Shown here piece by piece: positions 1 to 11,400 of a stretch of 64,000 nt of DNA (the stretch's first letter is position 1; the number at the start of each line of letters is the position of its first letter). Below the pieces are notes generated by a model. The model did no database searches. It was not told the origin of the DNA and saw only the letters and a list, made by a program, of their open reading frames with translations. The DNA comes from Cenococcum geophilum 1.58 (Eukaryota; Ascomycota; Dothideomycetes; Gloniales; Gloniaceae): the NCBI GenBank assembly GCA_001692895.1, contig KV748211.1, forward strand, positions 248,001-312,000, given 5' to 3'. The position numbers were made by a program, and so were the translations under genes.

Positions 1-1616
1 TACTAGAATCTATATTAAAGAAGTGTTTATAAGATATAGAGCACTAAGCAAGATTATATCGGACAGAGATTTAAGATTTATAGCAGCATTCTAGGAGGTA
101 TTCTTAGCGGAGTAAGGAGTTAGAGTAGTAACTTCTACCGCATATTATCCGCAGATAGACGGTTAAACGGAAAGACTAAATTAGATACTAGAGTAGTATC
201 TAAAATACTATATTAATTACGCATAGAACAATTAGGTATTATTATTACTAGTTATATAGTTTATATATAATGCAACACCATAAGAAGGAATAGGCATATT
301 ACTATTTAAGGCGAATTACAGGTATAAGCTAAGAACATTGTTATTGCCACGTTAAGTAAAGAAGATAAGTAGTATAGCTAAATAAAGAATAGAGATATTA
401 ATAAATCTTTATAAGAACCTTATAGAAATAGTAAAGATAGTATAATAAAGAATAAAAAGGTATTATAACGCTAAGAGATCTAAGGGACTAGATCTTAAGA
501 AGGGAGATAAAGTATAGCTACTATATAAAAATTTTAAAAGTTGATAACTAAGTAAGAAGTTGGACTATGTTAAACTAGGACCTTTTAAAATTAAGTAGAG
601 GATTTTACCAGTTACGTTTAAGTTAAACCTACTAGCTAAAATAAAGATCTACCCTATATAGCACATTGTAATGCTAAAGCCAGTATATAGGAATATTAAG
701 CTACTAGTTTACGAAGCAGATATGTATAGAGGGTAAAAAGAAGACAAATAGTAAGTTTTAAAGATTGTTAGTTATAAGGACATTAATAATAAAACATAGT
801 ATAAGGTTAAGTAGATAGGCTACACTAAAACTACCTAGAAGCTACTAAAAAATTTAAAAAACGCTATAGAAAAGGTATAGAAGTATTAGAAGAAATTAGG
901 TTAGGCAGTATTAATAAAGAAGGATCACTAAAGAATAAGTTACCTAAGGGGGACATAAGAAGAGCAGTTGCCGAGCTACTTGGATCTATTTCCTTCTCTA
1001 TTAGAAGAGAATCCGTTCTTTTATTGCTAAGTTCCTATAAACCTTATTTTATAAGTTTCCACTCCTTAAAACGAACCTTCTTACGCACCTTTTTAAGACG
1101 GATTAGTTAAGCGGACGCCGCCAGATAAGACTTAAGGGCCCATTACTAAGTATCGGTAGCCTCCCATTTAGCGTCCTAAAAACGGCATAATTTAGCAAGA
1201 GTAATAGATAGTTTATTATCTAGCTATATAGCAGCAGATTAAATATAAAACCCTAAGACAAATTAATTAGGGAACTAGACGACTACTAAGAGTAATAGGT
1301 CGCGTATATTTAGTATTAGAGATAAAGCGAACATTACAGGATAAACGAATATTTGCTTTAGTATATTCTAAGTAAGAGGACGGTTATTATAAAGATAGGT
1401 TTACTAATGTAATATAAACCAGCCCCTTTTTTAAGCAGTAAGAATATAGAGATAGTATAATCTTACTAAGAGATAATATTGCAGTAATAGTGCGAGCACA
1501 ACGAGCAGTTAAGGAAGAAGAAATTGCTTTAGGTATAATAAGCAATAATATTAACTAAATTAATTAGACAAATATTATACCTCTAGTAAATAACTTAGAG
1601 ATATTTTAAATCTTTA

Positions 1617-1643
1617 ANAANNAAGATAAANAGGAGGGAGATN
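1617..1643. other. Ambiguous bases (N) near the G polypurine tract
   Basis: Five N are scattered among called bases here. They are spaced like consensus ambiguities in a repeat rather than a sized assembly gap. Confidence 0.9.
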
Positions 1644-1644
1644 G

Positions 1645-2068
1645 TATTACGGACGCTTTAAGTATAATATTATAACTACTTGGGAAAGAGTTAGAAGAAG
1701 CTAGTTAGTTAATTTAGGTATAGTCTAGGATGGAGCCGATAGAGCTATATAATAAGGAATAGTAACTAAGGTTATATAATATAATCTATATAATCTATAG
1801 GATCTATATAATCTATAATAGAGTAGATAGAGCACGTATATATTACGTATAAGAAGGATTTTATAGGAGTATGGTTATGTATTTAAGGACCCTTAGTCCC
1901 TACCTAGATAGTTCCTTCCTTATAGTAATTCTTAGAATACAATTAGAGTTAATCTATTAGGCAACCACTCCACTAGTTATTATTACGTTGTTAACTTTAA
2001 TTTATATTACCTATATACCTAGCCTAATAACGAGCCTACCGTAGTACCTACTATAAGGTTCTGTTATA
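1645..2068 (+). repeat. 3' LTR of element G (424 bp)
   Basis: Aligns along its whole length with the reverse complement of 5885-6308 and 19308-19731. It begins TATTACGGACGC (TGTTACGGACGC in the less mutated copies) and ends near GGTTCTGTTATA. A purine-rich tract (AGGAGGGAGAT) lies directly upstream, as expected for a polypurine tract. Confidence 0.85.
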
Positions 2069-2124
2069 GAGGAGTTATTTAACTGCTAGTAAAAAAAGAC
2101 TTTTAACCTATAGATACTAGTTAG

Positions 2125-2380
2125 TAGGGATTTGCGAAGCAAATCCTATCCCTCCGTCGTACTGCGCAGCCCCCTGCCCCGCTACGCTCCCTCTATAAAA
2201 GATATAAAGTCAGCTACTACGCAGCCTCCTTTATATCCTCGCAGGGGGAAGCGTAGTAGGGTAGGGGACTGCGCTGCGGGGGCTGCTTTGCAGTGGGGGG
2301 TAAGCTTTAGACAAAGCTTCGTGCGGAGGTTCGCGCAAAGCCTTATGCAGAACCGCGTGCGGCGTAAAGGCATGTGGACG
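2125..2380. repeat. GC-rich palindromic block
   Basis: This block is much richer in G and C than its surroundings and keeps many CpG and CpA steps. It holds several inverted repeats: a perfect 8-bp stem GGATTTGC/GCAAATCC around GAA at about 2128-2146; GATATAAAG/CTTTATATC at about 2199-2241; and longer imperfect arms (about 24 bp) between roughly 2163-2187 and 2252-2276. The arms nest, so a single strand could fold into a branched hairpin. Both strands are open for 60-97 codons, but the palindromic make-up explains that better than a gene. No known family recognised. Confidence 0.6.
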
Positions 2381-2384
2381 TATA

Positions 2385-3300
2385 GATGTCTAGACGTGCG
2401 GACGTTTATACAGGCATTTATATAGACGTTCGTATAGGCGTTCGTGTAGGTAATTAATTAATAAATCGATTAATTGTAGAGCCGTTCGAGTAGATAATTA
2501 ATTATATCAGTGCTGCGTGTTAGTAGAGCTTAGAGTAGAGTGTCGTGTAGAGCTGCGGGTAGAGCCTCGCGTAGAGTTTTTAAGTAGAGCTTAAGTAGAG
2601 CTCCGTGCAGAGCCTTAATAGAGCTTTAAGCAGAGCTTTAAGCAGAGCTTTAGTAGAGCCTCGTGCAGAGCTTTGAGCAGAGCTTTGAGTAGAGCTTTGA
2701 GCAGAGCTTTAAGTAGAGCTTTAAGTAGAGCTTCGAGTAGAGCTTCGAGTAAAGCTTCGAGCAGAACTTTAAGTAGAGCTTCGAGCAGAGCTTTAAGTAG
2801 AGCTTTGAGTAGAGCTTTGAGCAGAGCTTGGTTAGAGCTTTAAGTAGAGCTTTAATAGAGCTTCTCTATATAGACCTTGTATTTAGGCTTATTTTTAAAG
2901 GCCTTGTAAAGGGCTTTATATAGAGCTTTAAGTAGAGCTTTGTATAGGCGTTCGTGCAGGCGTTTGTGTAGACATTTATAGAGACATTTATAGAGACATT
3001 TATAGAGACGTTCGTATAGACAATTATATGGGCAATTATATAGATATTTAATTAATTAATTGTATAGGTATTCGTACGGGCAATCATGCGACATTTATAG
3101 AGCCGTTCGTAAAGACGATTGTATGGCGACTAATCGTATGGGCGTTCGTACGGCCGATTGTAGAACTTCCTAGTATATTAGTGCTGCATGTTAGTAGAGC
3201 TTTAGAGCTCTATATAGGGCTTTAAGCAGAGATTTGAGTAGAGCTCTAAGTAGAGCTTTAAATGGAGCTTCATGCGGAGCTTTTGCAGAGCTTTAGTAGG
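2385..3300. repeat. 12-bp-periodic minisatellite (two related units)
   Basis: Two units alternate. AGAGCTTTGAGT (variants AGAGCTTTAAGC, AGAGCTTCGAGT) runs about 2525-2875 and returns at about 2915-2945 and 3187-3300. GACGTTCGTATA (variants GGCGTTCGTGTA, GACATTTATAGA) covers about 2385-2455 and 2943-3150. Both keep a 12-bp step and match each other at about 8 of 12 positions, so they are probably one diverged family. In one frame the first unit reads Arg-Ala-Leu-Ser repeatedly without stops, but there is no start codon. A simple non-coding minisatellite is as likely as the remains of a tetrapeptide-repeat gene. Confidence 0.8.
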
Positions 3301-3304
3301 ACGC

Positions 3305-3689
3305 GTATAGTCGTAAAAAAATCTAACTGCCCTTTTACTACGCCACTATAAAGCTATTATAAAACTAGCTGCTTATAGATAACATAGATAGTAGAGTAAA
3401 GAGGCTATATTAGAGATATAGAGCTTTAATTATATATAGTTGTGGTATAGTTAGGGGTAGTTAATATTTAATTTTGGTAAGGGAACGCGTATTAAGACAT
3501 TTTATAGCATACAAATACTTCTACACCTAAGAATATATTATAAAACTGCCAATATATGCCAATAATTTATATAATCTTTAATTCGAAATAAGTATATTTC
3601 TATTATAATTATTTTATTTAAATTATTGCTAATATTTAAATATTAACACTACAAATATTGGCTGGAATTTCGCTTATTAAAAACCACGC
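3305..3689. other. Unassigned AT-rich stretch
   Basis: AT-rich, RIP-like sequence between the minisatellite and element I. I see no open frame of note, repeat unit or recognisable domain here. Confidence 0.6.
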
Positions 3690-5666
3690 TGGGTATGCTT
3701 TTATATGGGAGTTGCTTTGGTGGTTATAGGTAGGACTTAGTCGGTACGGGTACTACTAGCGGTAGCGGCGGTCCGTAAAGTAGGCATCTAAGTTAGTTTA
3801 TAAGATTTATAGGTCCGTAATAAAGGCTTAAGTACTATTTAGCGGGTTTAAAACTTTGTACGTTATAATAGAGGACCGTAAATCATTAATAAGGCTAGTT
3901 AAGGTATCTGTAGGCTTATAATAGGCGTACTTATAGGGCTCTATTTCCTAGTAAGCTGTAATAAGTTTGTTATATAGGAAGTTATCTATTTAAAGCTTAA
4001 TATTAAGGCTGTATTATAGGTGCTGAAGGTCTTTAATAAGGATTTACAGGCACTTTATAGTCAATTTTTCGGTATTTATATTAATTACGGTCCGTAACTT
4101 AATCGCATTCTATTAGGTAAGGATATTACGCCTATATTCTAGCCCTTTAAAGTAGTTGCGTATAGCTTTATATAGCTTATTAAAGGGAACACTAAGGGGG
4201 TTACTCTTAAGGTTAGTATAGTAGTAGTTAAGAGCTAGGCTGTGTAGCATAGTAGAATAGGCTTAGTTAAATTCCTATTTAGGAATATTAGCCTTCTAAT
4301 AGAGGTCCGTAAAGATAATAAGTTTAAAGTTAAAGTTATCGTTTTTACCGCTATACTTAGATTTGTTAGTATAGAGCTTAGCTAAGTTAGCTAGCTCCTT
4401 ACCGTAGGTCTTTACTTAAGTAGGTAGTGGATCTATAACTTAGGTAGGTTATAGATCTATAGGTTAGGTAATAGGAGGGTTTTAGTCCATATTTTAGTAT
4501 ACGGGGGTATTATAGTCTGTAACTTAAGTACTAGGTATACTTTAGCCTATAAGATTAATTCTAAAATCGCTTAGGTTTATAGAATGAATTTAGTTAAGTA
4601 GGTTAGGTATAAGGCTAGTAATGCTATTAAGTTTAGGAGAAGTAAAGATTTTATTAGTAGGTTTGACCTAGTCTAGGATTTCCTCTTTAGTCTATTCCGT
4701 TTAGTCCTTCTCCTGTATTATATTGTATAAGGACTATATAATAGTAACTTATTTATTCTTTTTAACCTATATACCTTAGTAATATAAAAGGGTTCATAGG
4801 TTATAAATGGCAGTAGGGTTATAAGCCTTAAAAATAGCTTCCGTAAAGTCCGTAAAGTCTTCCTTATATTGCTCCTACAGGTCGTTATTTATAAGCTTAA
4901 AATATCTATATTTAAGGATTTTGTATTTAATATAGTTGTTAACGTTAGTTATAGACGTAAGGTTAACTCCTTATCTCTATTTCTCTTAACCTTTATTAAT
5001 CTACTTACTTATATCTGCTATACTATGTAGTATAGTATATAGCGGGTAGTAGTAGCTTGTAGTGGGTGGAGGAGGTTTTATAACGGTCCGTAAAATTAAT
5101 TAATAGGTCCGTAATAGTTTAAGAGGTCTTATAATAGTCCGTAAAGGCAATTAATAGGTCTATAATAGTTTATAGAAGGGTAAGAGGTTTCTGTAAAAGG
5201 TCTGGAGGGGTTTAAGGTTTAAGGGGATTAAGGATAGGGGTTTCCGTAAGGGTCTGTATTCGCGTTTATAAACTTCCGGTAAACTATATTAAGACTTAAA
5301 TAAGTATACAGAGTTAGTAATAGTCTGTAATCCCCTAACTTCTAACCTTCTAGTAGGTTGTACTAGGATTAAATGGGTGGTTGCTATCGTGTATCGCTTA
5401 GGGGAGGTATTAAGTAATTGCTAATCTATGCGCGCTTACTAATTAGTATTTATATTAATTTAATAATATAATTAAGTCATATCCAGGGGCACGAAATACG
5501 TATAGTATCGTATGCTCTTTTAGATAGTGGTAACTGTTAATTCTATTAAGGTAGACTATGTGGTTTATATACTAACGCGCCTCCCCCCTAATTAGTTAGT
5601 ATATAGGTAGTTAGTGCACCAAACGCGTAACTACGCGTTTAGTATACTATGTGCTGTAATTATATA
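3690..5666 (-). mobile_element. Element I: partial Ty1/Copia LTR retrotransposon fossil (H family)
   Basis: On the minus strand this matches the 5' part of element H (H coordinates about 21663-23630): LTR, leader and gag. Similarity ends near 3690 and no second LTR or pol part is seen, so only part of the element is left. Shared landmarks are the LTR with its ACGCGT hairpin and the many GGTCCGTAA (TTACGGACC) words. Heavily RIP-mutated and broken. Confidence 0.8.
5447..5666 (-). repeat. LTR of element I (about 220 bp)
   Basis: Reverse complement of the H LTRs at 21663-21881 and 27481-27699. It holds the inverted pair of ACGCGT sites at about 5612-5648 and the CCTCCCCCC block seen in H as GGGGGGAGG. 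Confidence 0.85.
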
Positions 5667-5884
5667 CCTAACATTAGATTGGGGCCTAAATATTAAATAA
5701 ATATATATATAGAGTGAAATTATCTAATAAATAGGGACTAGGATAGTAGTAACTTTTAGTTAGTATCTAGTAGAGTATAGGCGTGTATAGTATATTCTTT
5801 ATACGTTAAGGGAGTTAGAATAAGGTAGATAGAGAAGGGCGATATAGCAAATTAGTATTAGGTAGTATTAATTTAACGCTTTAG

Positions 5885-6308
5885 TAAAATAGAAGTTTGT
5901 AGCAAGTACTATAATAGGCTTGTTATTAGGCTAGGTGTGTAGGTAATATAAATTAAAGTTAATAATATAATAATAACTAGTAGAGTGGTTGCCTAATAGA
6001 TTAACTCTAATTATATTCTAAGAATTACTATAAGGAAGAAACTATCTAGGTAGGGATTAAGGGTCCTTAAATACACAACTATACTCCTATAAAATCCTTC
6101 TTATATATAATATACATATACTTTATCTACTCTATTACGGATTATATAGATCCTATAGATTATATAGATTATATTATATAACCTTAGTTACTATTCCTTG
6201 TTATATAGCTCTATTAACTCTATCTTAGACTATACTTATATTAACCAACTAGCTTCTTCTAACTCTTCTCTAAGTAGTTATAATATTATACTTAAAGCGT
6301 CCATAACA
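5885..6308 (-). repeat. 3' LTR of element F (424 bp)
   Basis: Pairs with 19308-19731 at the same length. Its left edge abuts the target duplication TTTAG at 5880-5884. A pyrimidine run at about 6309-6325 (CATCTCCTCCCTC) is the polypurine tract read on the minus strand. Confidence 0.88.
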
Positions 6309-7029
6309 TCATCTCCTCCCTCTTTATTTTTGTCCTTAAAGATTCCTAATATCTTTAAGTTGTTTACTAGAGGTATAATATCCGTTTAATTAATTTAGTT
6401 AATATTATTACTTATTATACCTAAAGCAATTTCTTCTTCTTTAACTGCTCGTCACATTCGCACTATTGCTGTAATATTATCTTTTAGTAAGATTATACAG
6501 TCTCTATATTCTCGCTATTTAAAAGAGAAGTTAGTTTATATCGCGTTAGCAAACCTATCTTCGCAATAATTATCCTCTTACTTAGAGTACACTAAAGCGA
6601 ATATTTATTTATTCTATAATGTTCGCTCTATCTCTAATGCTAAATATATATAACCTATTACCCTTAGTAGTCGTCTAGTTCCCTAATTAATTTGTCTTAG
6701 GGTTTTATGTTTAATCTACTATTACATAACTAGATAATAAACTATCTATTACTCTAGCGGAGTTACGCTATTTTTGTAATATAGAATAGGAGGCTGCCAA
6801 TACTTAGCAACGGGCTCTTAAGTCTTACCTTACGGCGTCCGCTTGGTTAATCTGTCTTAAAAAGGTACGTAAAAAGGTTTATTTTAAAGAGTGGAAACTT
6901 ATAAAATAGGGTCTATAGGAACTTAGTAATAAAAGAAGAGATTCTCCTTTAACTAAGAAGGAAATAGATCTAAGTAGCTCGACAACTGCTCTTCTTAAGT
7001 CCCCCTTAGGTAACTCATTTTTTAGTAAT

Positions 7030-7256
7030 TGTTAGCAACTTAATCAATCGAGACATAAGCACGGCAAAAGGGTCGCGTAAGCCTGTACGATTGGATTGTC
7101 TATAAACGAGAATCTAAAGCTAAGAAAAGGAAAGGAGAAGAAGAGCAGCGCCGTTCAGTGTTTTATAAGATCTTCGCGTCACATAATCGCAATATGCGGC
7201 AATCTATGGCAACTTGCCGGTGCGAAGTTCTGCTAAGTTCTGCTAGTGCCGTAATA
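7030..7256 (-). repeat. 3' LTR of element A (227 bp)
   Basis: Pairs with 12788-13024 and with the B LTRs. Termini are TGTTAGC...GCCGTAATA on the plus strand, which is TGTTACGGC...GCTAACA in element sense. It carries short tandem copies of GCAGAACTTA. Confidence 0.9.
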
Positions 7257-7311
7257 TTACCCCCCCCCTCTAAAAAGCCTGCCCTTAGGCTTTGTCGCTA
7301 AAAGTCTTAGT

Positions 7312-7368
7312 AAGAGAATCTGATTAATTAGACAACTTTAACTACCGGTTAAAGTTCCTAGATATCTT
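7312..7368 (-). repeat. 55-bp palindromic unit, copy in A
   Basis: In element sense the unit runs AAGATATCTAGG ... TTAGATTCTT-like, with a central palindrome made of AACTTTAACCG and CGGTTAAAGTT-type arms. It lies between the end of pol and the polypurine tract. Related copies are at 38330-38384 and 43060-43114. Confidence 0.85.
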
Positions 7369-8411
7369 AATACCTTATATAACTAAGAAATTTCTAGGGC
7401 GTTTTTGTCCTTATATTCTTCTGATAGCTTATTATCTTTATTATACTAGCATTCTATCTACTTGTCTAGGTACTTTAGCAGTTTAGGTTTATTAAGGTAA
7501 CGGCTATAAAACTTTTAGAGCTTATAGGGACTACCTATAAAGTTCTATATAGGGTACTAAGTGGGGTCTAGGTTATATCCTTTCTAACTAATATAATATT
7601 TTAACGTTCTCTTTACAAGTTTATAGGCTAGCATTTCTTTAATTTCCTATTTATTATTGCTATTAACTTAAATTAGTAGGGGAGGTTTATTCTTTTATCT
7701 AAGTAGTAGGTTATTTATAGCTTTCTATAGCTTGTCCGGTAAGAAGATAGGGTAAACTTTAATTAAGTCTAGGAGCTTAACCTTGTACGAGTTACCTAAT
7801 TTATTAAAAATCTTATACGGTCCTACTATCTTATAATCTAGCTTATAGCTAGGCCGTTCTATCTTTTAGTTCTTTATTATAACCTAGACTATATCGCCTA
7901 TAGTAAAGTTAGGCTTACGCCTATACTTATTTACCTGCTATTCTATTAATTTTTAGGCCTTTTTTAGGTTTATATAGGCTACTTTCTAGGCTTCTTCTAA
8001 GCGCTTAGCGTACTGCTAGGCTTCCTTATAAGATAGTTTTTCGCGTATAGTCTAGGGCTCTTCTAGTCTTTCCTAGTTAAAGCTTATATGGGGTAGGTAA
8101 CCCATTTCTAGTTAAATAGGGGCAATTCCGGTAGAGTTATAGGGTAGGGTTGCTTAGGCGTAGTTTATTAAGGGTAATAGTTCGGCCTAGTTATCCTAGA
8201 AGTAGTTAATAAAAGGCCGGAGTCTCTAGTCTAAGTATTAATTTATAATCTTCGTTTAACCGTCTGTCTGGGGGTAATATATTATAGAAAGCTTTAGCTT
8301 AATGCCTAAAATCCGGGTAAACTTATTTTAAAAGGCTAATATAAACTACGGCTTATAGTCGGATATAATAGTATCTAGTAGTCCGTAAATTTAGTAGACG
8401 TAGTAGATATA

Positions 8412-8485
8412 NAGTNNGGCNGCCTCTTTANNATTAATATTNTTATAATAGGGAATTAANAATNGGCGCTNNCNNAAGCGGTTAA
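8412..8485. other. Ambiguous bases (N) in element A
   Basis: Around 14 N are mixed singly with called bases inside the integrase-like part of A. The pattern suggests unresolved positions between near-identical repeat copies. Confidence 0.9.
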
Positions 8486-11400
8486 CTANGATTATAACTA
8501 TATTATATCCGTTACGGTCTAGAGGTAGCTTATAAAAGTCTATTGAGATATATTACTAGGGGCGGTTAGGTATTAGGAGGGGTTTTAATAGTCCTAGGGT
8601 CTTATCTCGTAGAATTATAGACCTATAGTAGTTATTACAGTTCTATATATAGCGGTTAATATCTATAATTATTCTGGGCTAGTAGTAGCGGTCGCTAATA
8701 ATCCTATAGGTCTTATTTTTTCTAGGGTAAGCCGTAGAGACCTAGGTATGTGCTTCGGCAATAAGCCAAGTCTATAAGTTTTGTTCCTTTACTACTACTA
8801 GCCGTTTACGGTACTTAAGTAGTCCACTTTTAAGGGACTATAGGCTAGAAACGTTCTTTGCCTTTTCGCGGTACTCCTATAGAGAAGGGGCTATACGGTT
8901 TACCTGCAGTAGTTTAGTAATAAGGTCTAGTTCTATGGAGTTAATAGGGCATATCTCGGCATTTAAAGAGTCTATATTTAGTTCTGCCCATATCTAGGAG
9001 TTAAGGTGCTCTGGTTATAGTAGCGCTTAGGTCTATAATAAGATCTTTACAGCTGTCTAGTTATTTATATCCTGTTTACACCTTATAAGAGCGTCTATAC
9101 GGTTAGTAGCGCCTGGCCTATATATAATTAGGAAGTTAAACTAAGATAGGGTGTCTGCCTAGCGCGCCTATTAGACTATAAGGGCCTTTATTATTATAAA
9201 ATATTCTAAGGCCTTATAATTAGAAACTACCTAGATAGATTTAGGGGTGCTTTCTAGTTATGCTCGCTAGTGCTAAAAGCTAGAGATAATAGCTAGCATT
9301 TCTTTGTCGTGAATTAGGTAGTTTAGCTTAGTATCTACTATAGTCTTCAAATAGTAAGCAATAGGGTGCTATTCTCCATTTGTCTGCTTTTAAGAATAAA
9401 CGCTAGCTATAACACTATTTAAGGCATCGGTTTCTAGTATTAAGGGCCGTTCTAGGTTAAAGTAGGCGAGTAAGGGAGTAGAGACTAGTTGTTTCTTAAG
9501 CTTATTAAAGGCCTGCCTATATACGGTGTTAAAGTAAAAGGGCCGGTCCTTATGGGTAAGTAGGCTTAGTAGCTAGGTAATCCTACTATAGTTCTTAATA
9601 AAGCGTTGGTAGAAGTTATAGAACCCTAAGAATAACTACACCCCCTTTACGGTCCTTGGGGGTACCTATTAGTTAATTACGGCCGTCTTTTTTAGGTCTG
9701 CCTTAATCCTATTTATACTAATAATAAACCCTAAGTACTTTATACGCTTAACACTAAATTTAGACTTCTTAATATTGGCTTAGAGGCTAGCTTCCTAAAG
9801 CCGTTATAGGACTTTATAGATATACTCTTTATATTCTAGTTTGTTTTTAGAGTAGATTATAATATTATCTAGGTATGCTGTATAGAAGTCATTAAGGTAG
9901 TTAAATAGTACGTTATTTATATATCGTTGGTATATGGCCGGTCTTTTAGTTAGTCTAAAAGGTAGTACTTTATATTTATACGTTCCGTAACGGGTCTAAA
10001 ACGTAGTAAGGTTTTCTGATTTAGGGTTTATCCTAATTTAGTAAAAAGCCTAGCGGATATTAAGCTTTATAAAGATCTTAGCTTTACTTATTTGGGCTAA
10101 AGTCTTATTAAGTAAAGGTAGTGGGTAGCGGTCTTTAAGGGTTAAATTATTAAGCTTATAGTAGTCGATACAGAAACGAAGTCCTCTATTTAGCTTTTTA
10201 GTAAAGAGAATAGGTAATTTAAAAGGGGCTTAACTAAGCTTAATAAAGCCCTTATCTAGGTTATTAATAAGATACTACTTTATGGCCTGTAATTTGGCAG
10301 TAGATTACTATTAGAGGGGGCTATAGCTAAGGGTAACTACCTTATCTGGCTTAATTTTAATCTTATAGTTATACGGTCGGTAAGGCGGGAGTATATTAGA
10401 CACTGCTTTAGAGAAGGTGTCTTTAAATTTCTAGTATTAATAGGGCAGTTTCTATTCTACTAGCTTCTTATTTATAAGCTTACCTTTCTTTTAGGCTAGG
10501 GCTTCTTTCTCTTTAATTATTTAATTAATTTTGTATAAGCTAGTTATAAAGGTAACAGTATTAAGCTAAACTAGGTTTTAGTAGAATCCTATAGCGCTAA
10601 TGTAGTAAATATTAACTGGCGGGAGGTCTATAGGTTTCTTTATGGATGTTTATTAGGCTGTATTTTACGGTATAGGGTTTATAGTCTTCCTTAGCTTACG
10701 TTTTATTTTCCGCAAGTTATCCTTCTAGTTTATTAGTTTAGTGTGTTATCTAATATCCCTGGCCTTTCTTTGTAGCTATATAGGGCCTAAGTTCTCTATT
10801 AGGGATTTAGCTAGGCTATTACCGACTTCCTAAGTCTTTAATGCGGGTAGTGTAATATAGGTAGTTTAGGGGCGGCGTAGTATACGGATCTGTTGCGGAT
10901 TAAGCTATATATCCTTTTTAAAAGCCTAGTCCCTACGTATTATATCGGCCTAGTAAACGGTGTTTATTTACAGCCGTATAAGGTTTTCTATTGTAATACT
11001 AATCTCTTTTATAAAGGAAGGCGTTAGGGGTATAGTTTTGGGCTAGATAAGCTGCTTATTCCGTATGTTAAGCTATAAGCCTAAATAGGCTAGCCATTTT
11101 CTCCCTAAGATTATATTATAGCTTTTAAGGTCCGTAATAAGGAAGGGGATATTATACTACCTTTATCTGTTAACGCGGAGGTAGATCCGCAAGATAGTTA
11201 TAATAGGTAGTTTTATCCGTCTGTTATAACCGCGAATAGGAACTAGTTTAGGCAGTTCTTTAAGGGGTACATTTAAAAAGTTAGCCAGTTTTGCAGCACA
11301 CTTTATATTAATTAAGGTAAAGGTATTTGCTCCTAAGTTAGCTAAAGTAAAGGTTAAAACTTAATATTTATTGCGAAATAAAGTATAAGGGATAGTGTAG

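Larger units (their letters stand above)
1..2068 (+). mobile_element. Element G: Ty3/Gypsy LTR retrotransposon fossil, 3' end only
   Basis: This is the 3' part of a Gypsy (chromovirus-like) element that enters from the left edge. Integrase-like sequence fills about 1-350, with the typical dry stretch around 'YYPQTDGQTER' still legible near 140-180, and a chromodomain-like tail lies at about 560-960. A further coding-like stretch follows pol at about 960-1630 before the LTR; its nature is unknown. One 424-bp LTR (1645-2068) closes it. The same family gives element F on the opposite strand, whose LTRs are also 424 bp. The copy is broken many times over and bears heavy RIP. Its 5' half lies outside the window, so the target duplication cannot be checked. 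Confidence 0.85.

Noticed and set aside
2132-2425. 97-codon open frame (and an opposing 63-codon one) in the GC-rich block
   Set aside because: Sequence is made of nested palindromes and runs into the 12-bp repeats; no domain, and both strands are open for the same reason.
2525-2875. Regular repeats considered as a CRISPR array
   Set aside because: 12-bp head-to-tail units without spacers, in a eukaryotic context.
6198-6389. 63-codon open frame
   Set aside because: Lies across the F LTR edge, on the strand opposite to the element; composition artefact.
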